Shown: positions 1-7,236 of the stretch, in pieces
Position numbering within the stretch: position 1 is the first letter of the stretch
How the letters are laid out: the number at the start of each line of letters is the position of its first letter
Assembly (NCBI GenBank): GCA_002419135.1
Contig: DIFM01000003.1
Coordinates: forward strand, 1-40,731
DNA: 40,731 nt
Direction: 5' to 3'
Source of the DNA: Dehalococcoidia bacterium UBA5748
Lineage (GTDB): Bacteria; Chloroflexota; Dehalococcoidia; Dehalococcoidales; UBA5627
The notes under the pieces: generated by a model
Database searches by the model: none
Seen by the model: the letters and a program-made list of their open reading frames with translations, nothing else
What the model was told of the DNA's origin: nothing
Translations under genes and position numbers: made by a program

Positions 1-23
1 AAGGAAACTCTGAAAAAGTCCAC
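1..23. repeat. Terminal direct repeat, left copy
   Basis: These 23 bases (beginning AAGGAAACTCTG and ending GTCCAC) are identical, in the same orientation, to the last 23 bases of the window. An exact repeat placed precisely at both ends usually means that an assembler stopped at a repeat shared by both ends or produced a circular contig. The repeat abuts the decayed IS200/IS605 transposase, so it may also be the end of a multicopy insertion sequence; that part is inference. Confidence 0.9.
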
Positions 24-278
24 AGATATGAGATAATACTGATATCGAATATCGTAGGAGCAGAATATGCAGTAAGTGATGTAATAGGAGAAATAAAGCA
101 GTATACGGCGAGCAAGATAAGGAAAAAGTTTGCGTAGTTGGAAAAGGTATATTGGAAAGAGGTGGTGGTTTGGTCGCCGGGCTATTTTGTATCGACAGTA
201 GGATTGGATGAGAAGCAAATTACTGAGTATGTAAAGTGGCAAGGGGAACAGGATTCAGGATACGGCGGCGATATTTAG
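24..278 (+). pseudogene. IS200/IS605-family TnpA (Y1 transposase), truncated and nonsense-mutated
   Basis: One reading frame running to the TAG at 276-278 encodes the C-terminal part of a small single-strand transposase of the IS200/IS605 family. The block WSPGYFVSTVG and the following YVKWQ helix are typical; the Tyr and the Gln four residues later match the catalytic Tyr and its partner in this family. The frame is interrupted by an amber codon at 135-137 where a Gln codon (CAG) would fit. The N-terminal half is missing at the window edge, and the His-X-His (HUH) metal motif cannot be recognised upstream. This copy cannot be active. The adjoining hairpin at 376-394 fits the right end of the same element. 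Confidence 0.8.
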
Positions 279-375
279 TTATCCATACTATATGATATTC
301 AGTTCGATAGGCTCCATGTCCAGATAATCGCGTTTCCATATCCTTAACATACCATATCACCGCCTATTCATTCAC

Positions 376-394
376 CCACGGGCTCGGCCCGTGG
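376..394. repeat. Perfect hairpin, probable IS200/IS605 right-end structure
   Basis: CCACGGGC, a three-base loop, then GCCCGTGG form a perfect 8-bp stem about 100 bases after the transposase stop. Subterminal imperfect or perfect hairpins of this kind are what IS200/IS605 transposases recognise at element ends. The assignment to the right end is inferred from position and composition. Confidence 0.6.
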
Positions 395-415
395 AACCCT
401 GCCCTTCGGGTTTTT
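395..415 (+). terminator. Possible plus-strand terminator after the IS remnant
   Basis: AACCC pairs with GGGTT around an eight-base loop and is followed by a short T-run (TTTTT when counted with the stem end). It lies just after the IS hairpin and would stop transcription coming from the IS. The stem is short, so this is weak. Confidence 0.3.
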
Positions 416-430
416 GGTATTACACCAAAT

Positions 431-465
431 AAAAAATCCGCCCACCTGTTAAAATGAGCGGATTT
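431..465 (-). terminator. Rho-independent terminator of the suf operon
   Basis: On the minus strand GAAATCCGC pairs with GCGGATTT (8-bp perfect stem at 434-441 and 458-465, 16-base loop) and runs directly into six T residues. It sits about 30 bases beyond the sufB stop, exactly where the operon should end. Confidence 0.85.
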
Positions 466-493
466 CATCGGTGATTGAGATAACAGCTCTATT

Positions 494-1726
494 TTAGAAC
501 ATATCCTCTTCGCTGTCTTTGATAGCTTTTTGCAGTTCGTCATTCAACAGCGGAGGCAGTCCCTCGATATCTACATTCAAGAATCCGCGAACGATAGTCG
601 ATGTCGCCTCGTCTCTGTCGAGTCCTCTTGACATCAGGTATTCCACTTCTTCTTCGGCAATTTTGCCGACCGCAGCTTCATGTGAGAGGTCAATGCCGGC
701 AAGGTTTCCCTTCAGTTCGGGAATAGCGTGAATGGAGCCGGAGTCGCCCAGTATAAGGCCGCGGCATTCCAGATGCCCTTTTACGTCCGATGCGTTACCC
801 TCCATATATCCCCGCGAAATGATTTCTCCACCTGTAGTTATAGTGCGGGCGATAATTTCCGTCTTGGAACCCTTTCCGTTAAGGAATACTTTCGACCCGA
901 CATCCATACTGGAGCCGGACGGAGCGACTAATACACTATTGAACCTGGCAGTAGCATTCTCTCCGTTACAGTAAGCCGACGGGTTCAATTGCAACGACCC
1001 CACCGGTTTCATGGCGACATAGTTATTCAGAAGTAATCCGTTATCTTCGATAATAACGCCGGTGCGCGGACGCACTCCTACAGCAGGTTCCCAGTTATGA
1101 ATCATGGTAAAGGTTACTTTAGCGCCTTTCTTGATATAGAACTCGGAGACACCGATGTGTAAACCGGGTTCGTTATGCAGTGAGGTGGTACAACCGGTAA
1201 TGATATGCAGTTCCGAGCCTTCTTCGGCAATAATAATGTTATGGACATCCTGAATGGCGCCTACCTTATTTAAATATAAACATGCCTGTATCGGGAAGGT
1301 AGTTTTAGCGCCGGGTAAAGTCCTTATGAAATAGCCGTTAGATTCATTGAGTTCGACATGGGCAGTATATTTATCGGCATCGACGGAAACAGCTTTCCAC
1401 CAGTAGTCGCCGAACCAGTCGTATTTTTCCTTGGCCTGGCTGACAGCCATGACTTCTACGCCGTCTTGTTTAGCAGAGTAGTGAACCGGCGTATTATCGA
1501 TCTGGATGAAAGTTCCCATCCTCTGGCTGGGATCATCCAGTATAACACCGGTTGCGAGCATTTTTTCTTTATCTTTTGCAGATAATTCGGAAGGGTCTGT
1601 ATTTACTGGTTTCTCATGGGCGGGACTATTGTAATTATTCAGATCTATATCTGCACCCAGAGCAGCACGTTTGTTGACGGCAGCCCTAGCCTTTTCTAAA
1701 TTGGATGAATTTATTTTCTCAGGCAT
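494..1726 (-). CDS. sufB: SufB-type Fe-S cluster scaffold, minimal SUF system
   Basis: This 410-residue protein belongs to the SufB/SufD family, which forms the scaffold on which [Fe-S] clusters are built in the cytosol together with the ATPase SufC. The C-terminal core is intact: Cys321 (LECRGLILGD) matches the conserved catalytic Cys of SufB, and His349-Glu350 (LSHEAAVG) match the conserved His-Glu pair. The segment after it (YLMSRGL) is the usual SufB/D tail. It is clearly shorter than E. coli SufB (about 495 aa) and lacks the extended N-terminal region, as in the archaeal-type minimal systems. No sufD, sufS, sufU or sufE lies nearby, so the scaffold may be a SufB homodimer with SufC. Its start overlaps the end of sufC by 16 bases, which suggests translational coupling. 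Confidence 0.93.
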   Translation of the reverse strand: MPEKINSSNLEKARAAVNKRAALGADIDLNNYNSPAHEKPVNTDPSELSAKDKEKMLATGVILDDPSQRMGTFIQIDNTPVHYSAKQDGVEVMAVSQAKEKYDWFGDYWWKAVSVDADKYTAHVELNESNGYFIRTLPGAKTTFPIQACLYLNKVGAIQDVHNIIIAEEGSELHIITGCTTSLHNEPGLHIGVSEFYIKKGAKVTFTMIHNWEPAVGVRPRTGVIIEDNGLLLNNYVAMKPVGSLQLNPSAYCNGENATARFNSVLVAPSGSSMDVGSKVFLNGKGSKTEIIARTITTGGEIISRGYMEGNASDVKGHLECRGLILGDSGSIHAIPELKGNLAGIDLSHEAAVGKIAEEEVEYLMSRGLDRDEATSTIVRGFLNVDIEGLPPLLNDELQKAIKDSEEDMF

Positions 1727-2478
1727 TTAACACACTCCCGATACCCTTTTTCTTTAATGGTATTTAACATGTCCAGTGGTTCTCCCTCGCAAATAATTTT
1801 GCCTTCAAACATTACATAACCTGTTCGGGCGTTTATATAATTGAGAATGTGCCCTGTATGAGTAATAACAAGCCCGCTGTTGGTGCGTTCACGAATGGGG
1901 TGTACTTTACCGAGGAGACTGTTTATCAGCGACCCGATAAGTGAGATATTCTCAAGGTCAACTCCCGATTCCGGTTCGTCAAGAAGCACCAGGTTGGGTG
2001 ATTGCGCCGATAACTGCAGAAGTTCGGAACGCTTGATTTCACCGCCGGAAAAACCGTGATTAATGTCACGGGAGAGAAAATCTGTCATATTGGCTTTGCC
2101 TGCCAATTCCGCAATCAATTCTTCGCCATTATCCTTTTTCAAGCAGGCGGCTACCATATCACGCGTCTTTACACCGCGTACAACCGGCGGGCGCTGAAAC
2201 ATAATGCCGATTCCCAGCCGGGCACGTTCGTCTACCGACATAACTGTAACATCTTTTCCCTTAAAAATAATCTTTCCGCTTGCAACCTGATATCTCGGGA
2301 ACCCCATTATCGTCATTAAAAGAGTTGTCTTGCCTCCCCCGTTCGGTCCGAAGATGACCTGTGTTTCTCCGTAGGGGATACTCAGGCTTACTTTATGCAG
2401 TATTTCTTTATTATCAACACTGACTACTAGGTCTTTTATATCCAAAAGCATTTCTTTATCAGCCTTTTCGGAATCCAT
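1711..2478 (-). CDS. sufC: SufC Fe-S assembly ATPase
   Basis: SufC is the ABC-type ATPase that drives conformational change in the SufB scaffold during Fe-S cluster assembly. The 255-aa protein carries Walker A GPNGGGKT (residues 44-51), the Q-loop Gln95 (MFQRPP), the signature FSGGE (143-147) and Walker B LVLLDE (163-168) with the D-loop just after. The length is normal for SufC. The start at 2478 has a strong ribosome-binding site (AGGAGG, eight bases upstream). It is the first gene of the two-gene operon; a promoter with a perfect TATAAT lies about 100 bases upstream. Confidence 0.95.
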   Translation of the reverse strand: MDSEKADKEMLLDIKDLVVSVDNKEILHKVSLSIPYGETQVIFGPNGGGKTTLLMTIMGFPRYQVASGKIIFKGKDVTVMSVDERARLGIGIMFQRPPVVRGVKTRDMVAACLKKDNGEELIAELAGKANMTDFLSRDINHGFSGGEIKRSELLQLSAQSPNLVLLDEPESGVDLENISLIGSLINSLLGKVHPIRERTNSGLVITHTGHILNYINARTGYVMFEGKIICEGEPLDMLNTIKEKGYRECVKCLRK

Positions 2479-2558
2479 ATTCAGAACCTCCTCTTGTGGG
2501 TGTTTATTTTTACAACTCTTGTGTTAATAACAATAAGGCTGTAACTGATTAATCACAC

Positions 2559-2573
2559 ATACAATTATTGTAT
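2559..2573. promoter_or_regulatory. 15-bp perfect palindrome at the suf transcription start, operator candidate
   Basis: ATACAATTATTGTAT is a perfect inverted repeat (7-1-7). It begins six bases downstream of the TATAAT of the suf promoter, so a bound protein would cover the start of transcription. Fe-S assembly operons are often controlled by Rrf2-type or SufR-type repressors, but this sequence is not a recognised site of either; the regulator is unknown. Confidence 0.5.
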
Positions 2574-2579
2574 CCAAAC

Positions 2580-2608
2580 ATTATATCATCTATAGGCTGG
2601 ATGGTAAA
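2580..2608 (-). promoter_or_regulatory. Sigma-70-type promoter of sufCB
   Basis: On the minus strand TTTACC (2603-2608) and TATAAT (2580-2585) are separated by exactly 17 bases. The -10 is a perfect consensus. The predicted start leaves a leader of about 95 bases before sufC. Confidence 0.65.
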
Positions 2609-2638
2609 AAGCAGGCATCGGCTAAATTTATCAGTCAT

Positions 2639-2694
2639 AAAAAAGACTGGCCGGACTGCCAGCGGGCATCATTGCGGCCATGGCAGTTCCGGTC
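2639..2694 (-). terminator. Rho-independent terminator behind the ABC-2 permease remnant
   Basis: On the minus strand CCGGAACTGCCA pairs with TGGCAGTCCGG (one bulge), flanked by GAC/GTC, and leads into six T residues at 2639-2644. It lies 26 bases beyond the stop codon of the permease fragment and before the suf promoter, so it is probably the surviving terminator of a lost transporter operon. Confidence 0.6.
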
Positions 2695-2719
2695 AACCCT
2701 AAAGATTATATATTTATTC

Positions 2720-2839
2720 TCAAGACCTTTTACGCAGAGTTAATGAGGCATGTACAGACGTCAATATCGCAAATCCCAAAAGAACTACCAGCTCTACCCG
2801 GACATCGGCCAGGCTGGAGCCGTAAAGCATGATGTCCCT
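2720..2839 (-). pseudogene. C-terminal remnant of an ABC-2-type transporter permease
   Basis: A minus-strand frame of 39 codons plus stop reads RDIMLYGSSLADVRVELVVL followed by a hydrophobic stretch and a basic end (LTLRKRS). This is the typical last part of an ABC-2 family export permease: a short loop, the final membrane helix and a positively charged tail. No ATPase gene and no upstream permease sequence remain; the frame continues a few codons upstream without obvious family similarity. A perfectly placed terminator follows it. It is read as the debris of a deleted transporter operon. A chance frame cannot be fully excluded because it is short. Confidence 0.55.
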
Positions 2840-2867
2840 TGAGTTATAATCATAAAAGGAAATAGCT

Positions 2868-3111
2868 ATGGCTGAATTTATTTTCGAACACATGGTTGTT
2901 TTTTGGGTGATGATGGCGGTAATCGTTTTCGTCTGCCTCTTTTTCTATACCGCTCCGTATGGCCGGCATGCCGGAAAATCCTTAACCCCGGCTGTCAAAG
3001 GTCCTGCCGGCTGGGTGCTGATGGAGATGCCGGCTTCGCTGGTATTTGCCGCCTGTTTTCTGTATCTCTCCGGTGTCTTTACCGTTACCCAGATTGTCCT
3101 CTTAATAGTAT
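2868..3111 (+). pseudogene. N-terminal fragment of a steroid 5-alpha-reductase-like membrane protein
   Basis: The first 80 or so codons resemble the N-terminus of the 3-oxo-5-alpha-steroid 4-dehydrogenase family: a membrane helix, TAPYGRH, then GPAGWVLMEMPA, then further helices. Family members are about 250-260 aa with the NADPH-binding and catalytic part in the C-terminal half. Here the frame runs into inverted IS110 sequence at about 3112 and stops at 3170 after about 20 unrelated residues. The catalytic half is absent from the window, so the fragment is almost surely non-functional. Confidence 0.65.
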
Positions 3112-3363
3112 GGCAAAATCCCTTACCTGCCTTGGATTCACCGGAGCAGCAGGCAGCTTGGCTTCGTTAAGGGCAATATAGAGCGGCATTTCATAGCCAC
3201 CTGTGGCTTCAAATACTATGAGAGTTGGTTTAAGTTTAGTCAGAAAATCACAGATTGCTCTAATGCCATTTGGAGTATTCATGAATTGTCTGGGTTTGTC
3301 ATCTCCTTGAATTGCAATATCCAGAGTATCACGGGATATATCTATTCCAACATATGTCTCCAT
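3112..3363 (-). mobile_element. IS110-family transposase, N-terminal fragment
   Basis: The 84-residue segment starts METYVGIDISRDTLD, with the first catalytic Asp of the DEDD RuvC-like domain in GIDIS and the conserved Glu in FEATGGYE, and breaks off after NPRQVRDFA. IS110 transposases are about 340-400 aa, so the two remaining Asp residues and the C-terminal catalytic Ser domain are gone. A ribosome-binding site (AAGGAG) stands before the ATG at 3363. The break lies inside the steroid-reductase-like gene, giving a one-sided junction with no second IS end. It is an inactive remnant. Confidence 0.85.
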
Positions 3364-3600
3364 CGAGTTCGTCTCCTTTCCGGCCCTTCCTTGCAAAATG
3401 CGGGCTTGGTTAACCCATGCAACTGTTCGGGCTCTTATTATATTTGGGGCGAGACGACCATGCTGAGTCACGGTCTTATTAAACCCAGGGCGAATCGGTC
3501 TATCCCGCCCGTCAATATTAATGATACAATATTTTTAAGATACAAGGGCGAACGGGTAGATGCTCGTTTATTGCAATGACAATTAAAAATTAAGCGGGAG
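3364..3600 (-). other. Non-coding flank upstream of the IS110 fragment (left-end relic)
   Basis: This 237-base stretch has no supportable gene. It precedes the IS110 transposase start. In intact IS110-group elements the sequence upstream of the transposase encodes the bridge RNA, so part of this stretch may be a bridge-RNA relic. No element end or target-site core could be fixed by eye. Confidence 0.3.
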
Positions 3601-3610
3601 GTTTACGGTA

Positions 3611-4150
3611 ATGGAAATAGAGCAAATCATCCTTCTGATTATCAACGTTATCGGCGGGGCTGCCGTCCTCGGTAGCTATATGCTGGGAGTACGTGGCAAG
3701 TCCGGCTCGGCGGACAGGTTGTGGGGTGGTATGCCCCCAAAAGTGCGTCCGGTTTATTACATCTCGATGATGCTCTCGGCTGTCGGTTTTTTCTTTTTTA
3801 TCTATTTCCTGCTCTTTACGGTCGCTCCCGATACCGTACTTATCGCCGATACCTTCGGCTACTGGATATTTTACATAATATTCATCGGGATGCTGGGGTT
3901 TTCGGCTTTCTGGATGCCGCTTACCAACAAAATGGCGAACGAACCCAAAAAATCAACCTGGATACAGGTGCGGACGGTGCTGGCGCTGGTAGCGTTTTTC
4001 TCTGCCGCGCTCTACTGGGCACTATTAAGCATTCAGGAAGGGAACGCCGGTGTAATCTACTGGCTGGCGGTTGCCGGAAGCGGTTATTTCACCTTTCATA
4101 CAGCCGTTCTGGATATGCTGATCTGGCCGTTGTTGTGGGGGAGGGGATGA
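3611..4150 (+). CDS. Unknown integral membrane protein (179 aa)
   Basis: No family is recognised. The protein has about five hydrophobic segments (roughly residues 5-25, 50-75, 82-103, 122-142 and 150-172), separated by short basic loops such as the RGKSGSADRLWGG and KMANEPKKSTW stretches, so it should sit in the cytoplasmic membrane. The start at 3611 has a good ribosome-binding site (GGGAGG) about ten bases upstream. Its codon use is like that of the neighbouring chromosomal genes and unlike the AT-rich gene that follows. It lies between the IS110 relic and the PIN-GNAT island with no visible partner. Function unknown. Confidence 0.7.
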   Translation: MEIEQIILLIINVIGGAAVLGSYMLGVRGKSGSADRLWGGMPPKVRPVYYISMMLSAVGFFFFIYFLLFTVAPDTVLIADTFGYWIFYIIFIGMLGFSAFWMPLTNKMANEPKKSTWIQVRTVLALVAFFSAALYWALLSIQEGNAGVIYWLAVAGSGYFTFHTAVLDMLIWPLLWGRG

Positions 4151-4169
4151 GGGGGTTATTTATTAATTA

Positions 4170-4198
4170 TTGACAAAATAGTACATTAAGTATATTTT
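4170..4198 (+). promoter_or_regulatory. Promoter of the PIN-GNAT/ASCH pair
   Basis: A perfect TTGACA at 4170-4175 is followed by TATATT (15-base spacing) or TATTTT (17-base spacing). Two direct copies of TAGTAC flank the -10 region (4079-proximal copy at 4079+100, about 4179-4184, and about 4198-4203), possible regulator half-sites. The leader before the ATG at 4226 would be only about 20 bases. Confidence 0.5.
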
Positions 4199-4225
4199 AG
4201 TACCAAAAAAGGGACAGAAGGCCAT

Positions 4226-5749
4226 ATGAGGGTTCTACTAGATACTAATATAGTAATACATAGAGAAGCTTCAACTGCTGTAAATGAAGAAATTGGTATA
4301 CTGTTTAAGTGGTTAGATAGTTTACATTATACAAAGTGTGTACACCCTGTTACTGTTGAGGAAATAGAAAAACATAAAGATACTAGGGTTAAAAAAACAT
4401 TCGAAGTTAAACTAGGTAACTATAATGTTTTAAAAATAATAGCGCCTTTATCGGATTTAGTTCGTACCACAATAAAACCCTTAGATAAAACTATAAATGA
4501 TAGTAACGATACCTTGATTATTAATGATCTATATTGCGGTAGGGTAGATATATTAATAACTGAAGACAAGATGCTTATTCAAAAAGCATCATTATTAGGA
4601 ATACCAGAAAAAGTATTTACAATAGACGCCTTTTTAGAAAAGGTAAATACAGAGAATCCAGAACTTGCAGACTACAAAGTTTTATCTGTACATAAATCAT
4701 TATTTGGTGAACTTGATTTAGAAGATGATTTTTTTACTTCTTTTAAAGAGGACTATATAGAATATGAAAAATGGTTTAATAAAAAGGCTGATGAGACTGT
4801 CTACACATGTTTAGCTGAGGGAAAACTAATTGCACTTTTGTATGTAAAAGTAGAAAATAAATGGGAAGATTATTCGGATATTAATCCGACACTTTTGCCT
4901 AAAAAGCGACTTAAGATAAGTACCTTTAAAGTGTCTCTAAATGGTTATCGGCTAGGTGAACGGTTTATTAAAATTATATTTGATAATGCGCTAATGTATA
5001 AAGTAGATGAAGTTTATGTAACAATTTTTAATAAAAGAATTGAACAGCAACGGCTTATTAGCCTATTAGAAGAATATGGATTTTATAAACATGGGTTAAA
5101 AAGTAGTGCAAGTGGAGAGGAATTGGTTTATGTTCGTTCCTGTGCAAGAGTTGCAAATCGTCAAAATCCCAAATTAACATACCCCTATTTCTCTACATCA
5201 GGGAATATATTTATTGTTCCGATTTATCCCGAATATCATACCGAGTTATTCCCAGATTCCATATTGCAGACAGAGTCTCCTTTTGACTATGTAGAAAATG
5301 AGCCTCATCGAAATGCTATCAGCAAAGTATATATTTCACGTTCAATCGAAAGAAATTTGCACTCCGGCGATATAATAATATTCTATCGTACTGCTAATAA
5401 GTATCCTGCTTATCATCATAGTGTTATTACTACAATCGGAGTAGTTGAAAAGGTTATTGATAGGATAGGTAATAAAGATGAGTTTATAAATTTATGTAGA
5501 AAAAGAAGTGTGTTTTCAAATGAAGAGCTGTTAAAATACTGGGAATATAATAGGAGTAATAGACCTTTTATAGTCAATTTTTTGTATGTTTATTCTCTGC
5601 CTAAACGGATAAATCTGCAAAGGTTAATTGACTTGAAAGTTATTCATTCTATTAATGATGCTCCGAGGGGCTTTACGTTAATTAGCATAGAAAATTTAAA
5701 AGATATGTTACGGGAGTGTAGGATTGATGAAAGTATTGTTGTCTATTAA
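4226..5749 (+). CDS. PIN - GNAT - PUA/EVE-like three-domain protein
   Basis: This 507-aa protein appears to join three modules. Residues 1-140 form a PIN-type RNase domain: Asp6 (LLDTN), Glu45/Glu46 (TVEEIEKH), Asp95 and Asp108/Asp114 (DILITED) are the expected acidic metal ligands. Residues about 165-305 look like a GNAT acetyltransferase: the segment YRLGERFIKI and the later LLEEYGFYKHG match the acetyl-CoA loop region and the C-terminal 'YGF' end, though the loop is degenerate. Residues about 320-460 (GDIIIFYRTA, then the ITTIGVVEKV strand) resemble a PUA-fold domain of the EVE/ASCH type, which binds modified bases or RNA. It overlaps the next gene, an ASCH protein, by 23 bases. Base composition is strikingly AT-rich compared with its neighbours, which suggests horizontal gain. 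An RNA-targeting toxin, defence or RNA-modification role is plausible but inferred. Confidence 0.75.
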   Translation: MRVLLDTNIVIHREASTAVNEEIGILFKWLDSLHYTKCVHPVTVEEIEKHKDTRVKKTFEVKLGNYNVLKIIAPLSDLVRTTIKPLDKTINDSNDTLIINDLYCGRVDILITEDKMLIQKASLLGIPEKVFTIDAFLEKVNTENPELADYKVLSVHKSLFGELDLEDDFFTSFKEDYIEYEKWFNKKADETVYTCLAEGKLIALLYVKVENKWEDYSDINPTLLPKKRLKISTFKVSLNGYRLGERFIKIIFDNALMYKVDEVYVTIFNKRIEQQRLISLLEEYGFYKHGLKSSASGEELVYVRSCARVANRQNPKLTYPYFSTSGNIFIVPIYPEYHTELFPDSILQTESPFDYVENEPHRNAISKVYISRSIERNLHSGDIIIFYRTANKYPAYHHSVITTIGVVEKVIDRIGNKDEFINLCRKRSVFSNEELLKYWEYNRSNRPFIVNFLYVYSLPKRINLQRLIDLKVIHSINDAPRGFTLISIENLKDMLRECRIDESIVVY

Positions 5750-6095
5750 ACCGGAATTTGCAACGAAGATATTTGAAGGTTCGAAAAAATACGAATATCG
5801 TCGCAGTATTTTTAAACGTACGGATGTAACGACTGTAGTAGTCTATGCTTCAGACCCTATAAAAAAAGTAATCGGTGAATTTGAAATTGGTGGCATAATC
5901 CATGAGAATCCGTTGATCTTGTGGGAACAGACAGGAGAGCATGCTGGAATATCAAAGGATTTATTTTTGAATTATTTTAAAGATAAACAACGTGGTTATG
6001 CAATAAAAGTAAAAAGCGCAAAATTTTATGATACCCCGCTTTTATTAGATAGATTTATGGTATCCTATCCTCCTCAATCTTTTCAATATCTCTAA
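5727..6095 (+). CDS. ASCH-domain protein
   Basis: A 122-aa single-domain ASCH protein (PUA-like fold). The hallmark sits at residues 18-25: Gly18, Lys20/Lys21, Glu23 and Arg25 in EGSKKYEYRR; the end (YPPQSFQYL) is also typical of short ASCH proteins that begin MKVLLSIKP. ASCH domains bind RNA or nucleosides, and E. coli YqfB of this superfamily hydrolyses N4-acetylcytidine. ATG at 5727 was chosen rather than the TTG just before it because the family begins with MKVLLSIKP and a GGGAG lies about ten bases upstream. The 23-base overlap with the PIN-GNAT gene means they are co-expressed. It may modulate, reverse or guide the partner's activity; that is inference. Composition is as AT-rich as the partner's. 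Confidence 0.8.
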   Translation: MKVLLSIKPEFATKIFEGSKKYEYRRSIFKRTDVTTVVVYASDPIKKVIGEFEIGGIIHENPLILWEQTGEHAGISKDLFLNYFKDKQRGYAIKVKSAKFYDTPLLLDRFMVSYPPQSFQYL

Positions 6096-6293
6096 TGAAT
6101 AGTTGCAATCCTAAGTACATCTCTATATTAATTCTCATTACCCCTCATACCCACACATGCCATCCTACCCAAACCGTGGATTATAGTTTTCTAAAATGTA
6201 TGGCACCCAGCTATCATCATCTATCTAAAAGGGCACTATCTACAAGTTCACATAAACTATATCCAGAACTGTAACACAGATACAATTTAATGT

Positions 6294-6301
6294 GCTATAC
6301 T
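6294..6301 (+). promoter_or_regulatory. Extended -10 promoter candidate before the DUF1616 gene
   Basis: TGCTATACT at 6293-6301 matches an extended -10 element (TGnTATAAT with one mismatch); no clear -35 is seen. The rest of the 244-base gap (6096-6339) shows no gene. GTG at 6340 has AGGAG about ten bases upstream. Confidence 0.4.
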
Positions 6302-6339
6302 TTAGCAATTACAGATTGCAATCACAGGAGTAATCCATT

Positions 6340-7191
6340 GTGCGGATAAAGTATGCACATTTACTGTTATCTATAATAGTTTTATCAATAGCTTTAATAC
6401 TGATTATTCAGTTTGCCCCGGATAATGTATTCCGTATTATTCTGGGGTTGCCTTTTGTTTTACTGTTCCCCGGTTATGCGTTGATATCAACATTGTTCCC
6501 GCAAAAAGAAAGACTCGGCGGTATCGAAAGATTGGCATTGAGTTTCGGGCTTAGCCTGGCGTTGGTACCCATTACAGGTTTGATTCTGAACTATACTTTT
6601 GGGATTAGTCTGAATTCGGTTCTCTACTCACTGGCTGGAATTGTGCTGGTTTTATCGATAATCGCAATTATCCGTCAACGCGGTTTAACTGATGTCGAAA
6701 AACATTCCTTTACCATAAGTTTTGCCTGGTTTGGCAGGCAGAGTATAGTGGAGAGGATACTCTCTGTAATACTGGTATTGGTGGCTTGCGGAACAATCGG
6801 TATTCTGATTTATACGATGGCAGTGCCTAAAACCGGCAGCGCATATACCGAGTACTATATTCTAAACGCACAGGGGGCTACCGATGATTACCCTTCCGAT
6901 ATTCGGGCAGGTGATACGGAAAGTGTAATACTGGTCGTTATAAATCATGAGAATCAAACCGCTGATTACAGAATCGAAATACAAATCGATAATGACCCGA
7001 ATGATGATATCCAACCGATAACGCTGGATACAATCGATAATATCACTATTGAAGATGAAGGAAAGTATGAAAACCCCGCCTCATTCACCCCCCAAATTAC
7101 GGGGGAGGGGCAGAAAGTGTATTTTATACTTTTTAAAGACGGGGAAACCGAACCTTATCTGGAAGTGAATCTGACTATAAACGTGAATTAA
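6340..7191 (+). CDS. DUF1616-type membrane protein
   Basis: The 283-aa protein has four membrane helices in the first 165 residues (about 8-28, 32-55, 68-92 and 95-112, with one more at 139-161), followed by a soluble C-terminal part of about 115 residues rich in Asp and Thr. The segment LPFVLLFPGYALISTLFP and the following SFGLSLALVPITGL are characteristic of the DUF1616 family, a group found mainly in archaea and some bacteria and often next to polysaccharide genes. The C-terminal half probably folds as a beta-rich domain outside the membrane. Translation starts at GTG. It is the first gene of a block with a flippase and an HPr-kinase-like protein, so a role in cell-surface glycan assembly is likely; its biochemical function is unknown. 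Confidence 0.75.
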   Translation: MRIKYAHLLLSIIVLSIALILIIQFAPDNVFRIILGLPFVLLFPGYALISTLFPQKERLGGIERLALSFGLSLALVPITGLILNYTFGISLNSVLYSLAGIVLVLSIIAIIRQRGLTDVEKHSFTISFAWFGRQSIVERILSVILVLVACGTIGILIYTMAVPKTGSAYTEYYILNAQGATDDYPSDIRAGDTESVILVVINHENQTADYRIEIQIDNDPNDDIQPITLDTIDNITIEDEGKYENPASFTPQITGEGQKVYFILFKDGETEPYLEVNLTINVN

Positions 7192-7236
7192 AACTACAGT
7201 AATTTACATTTAATCATAGGGAAGTAAATCTGATAT

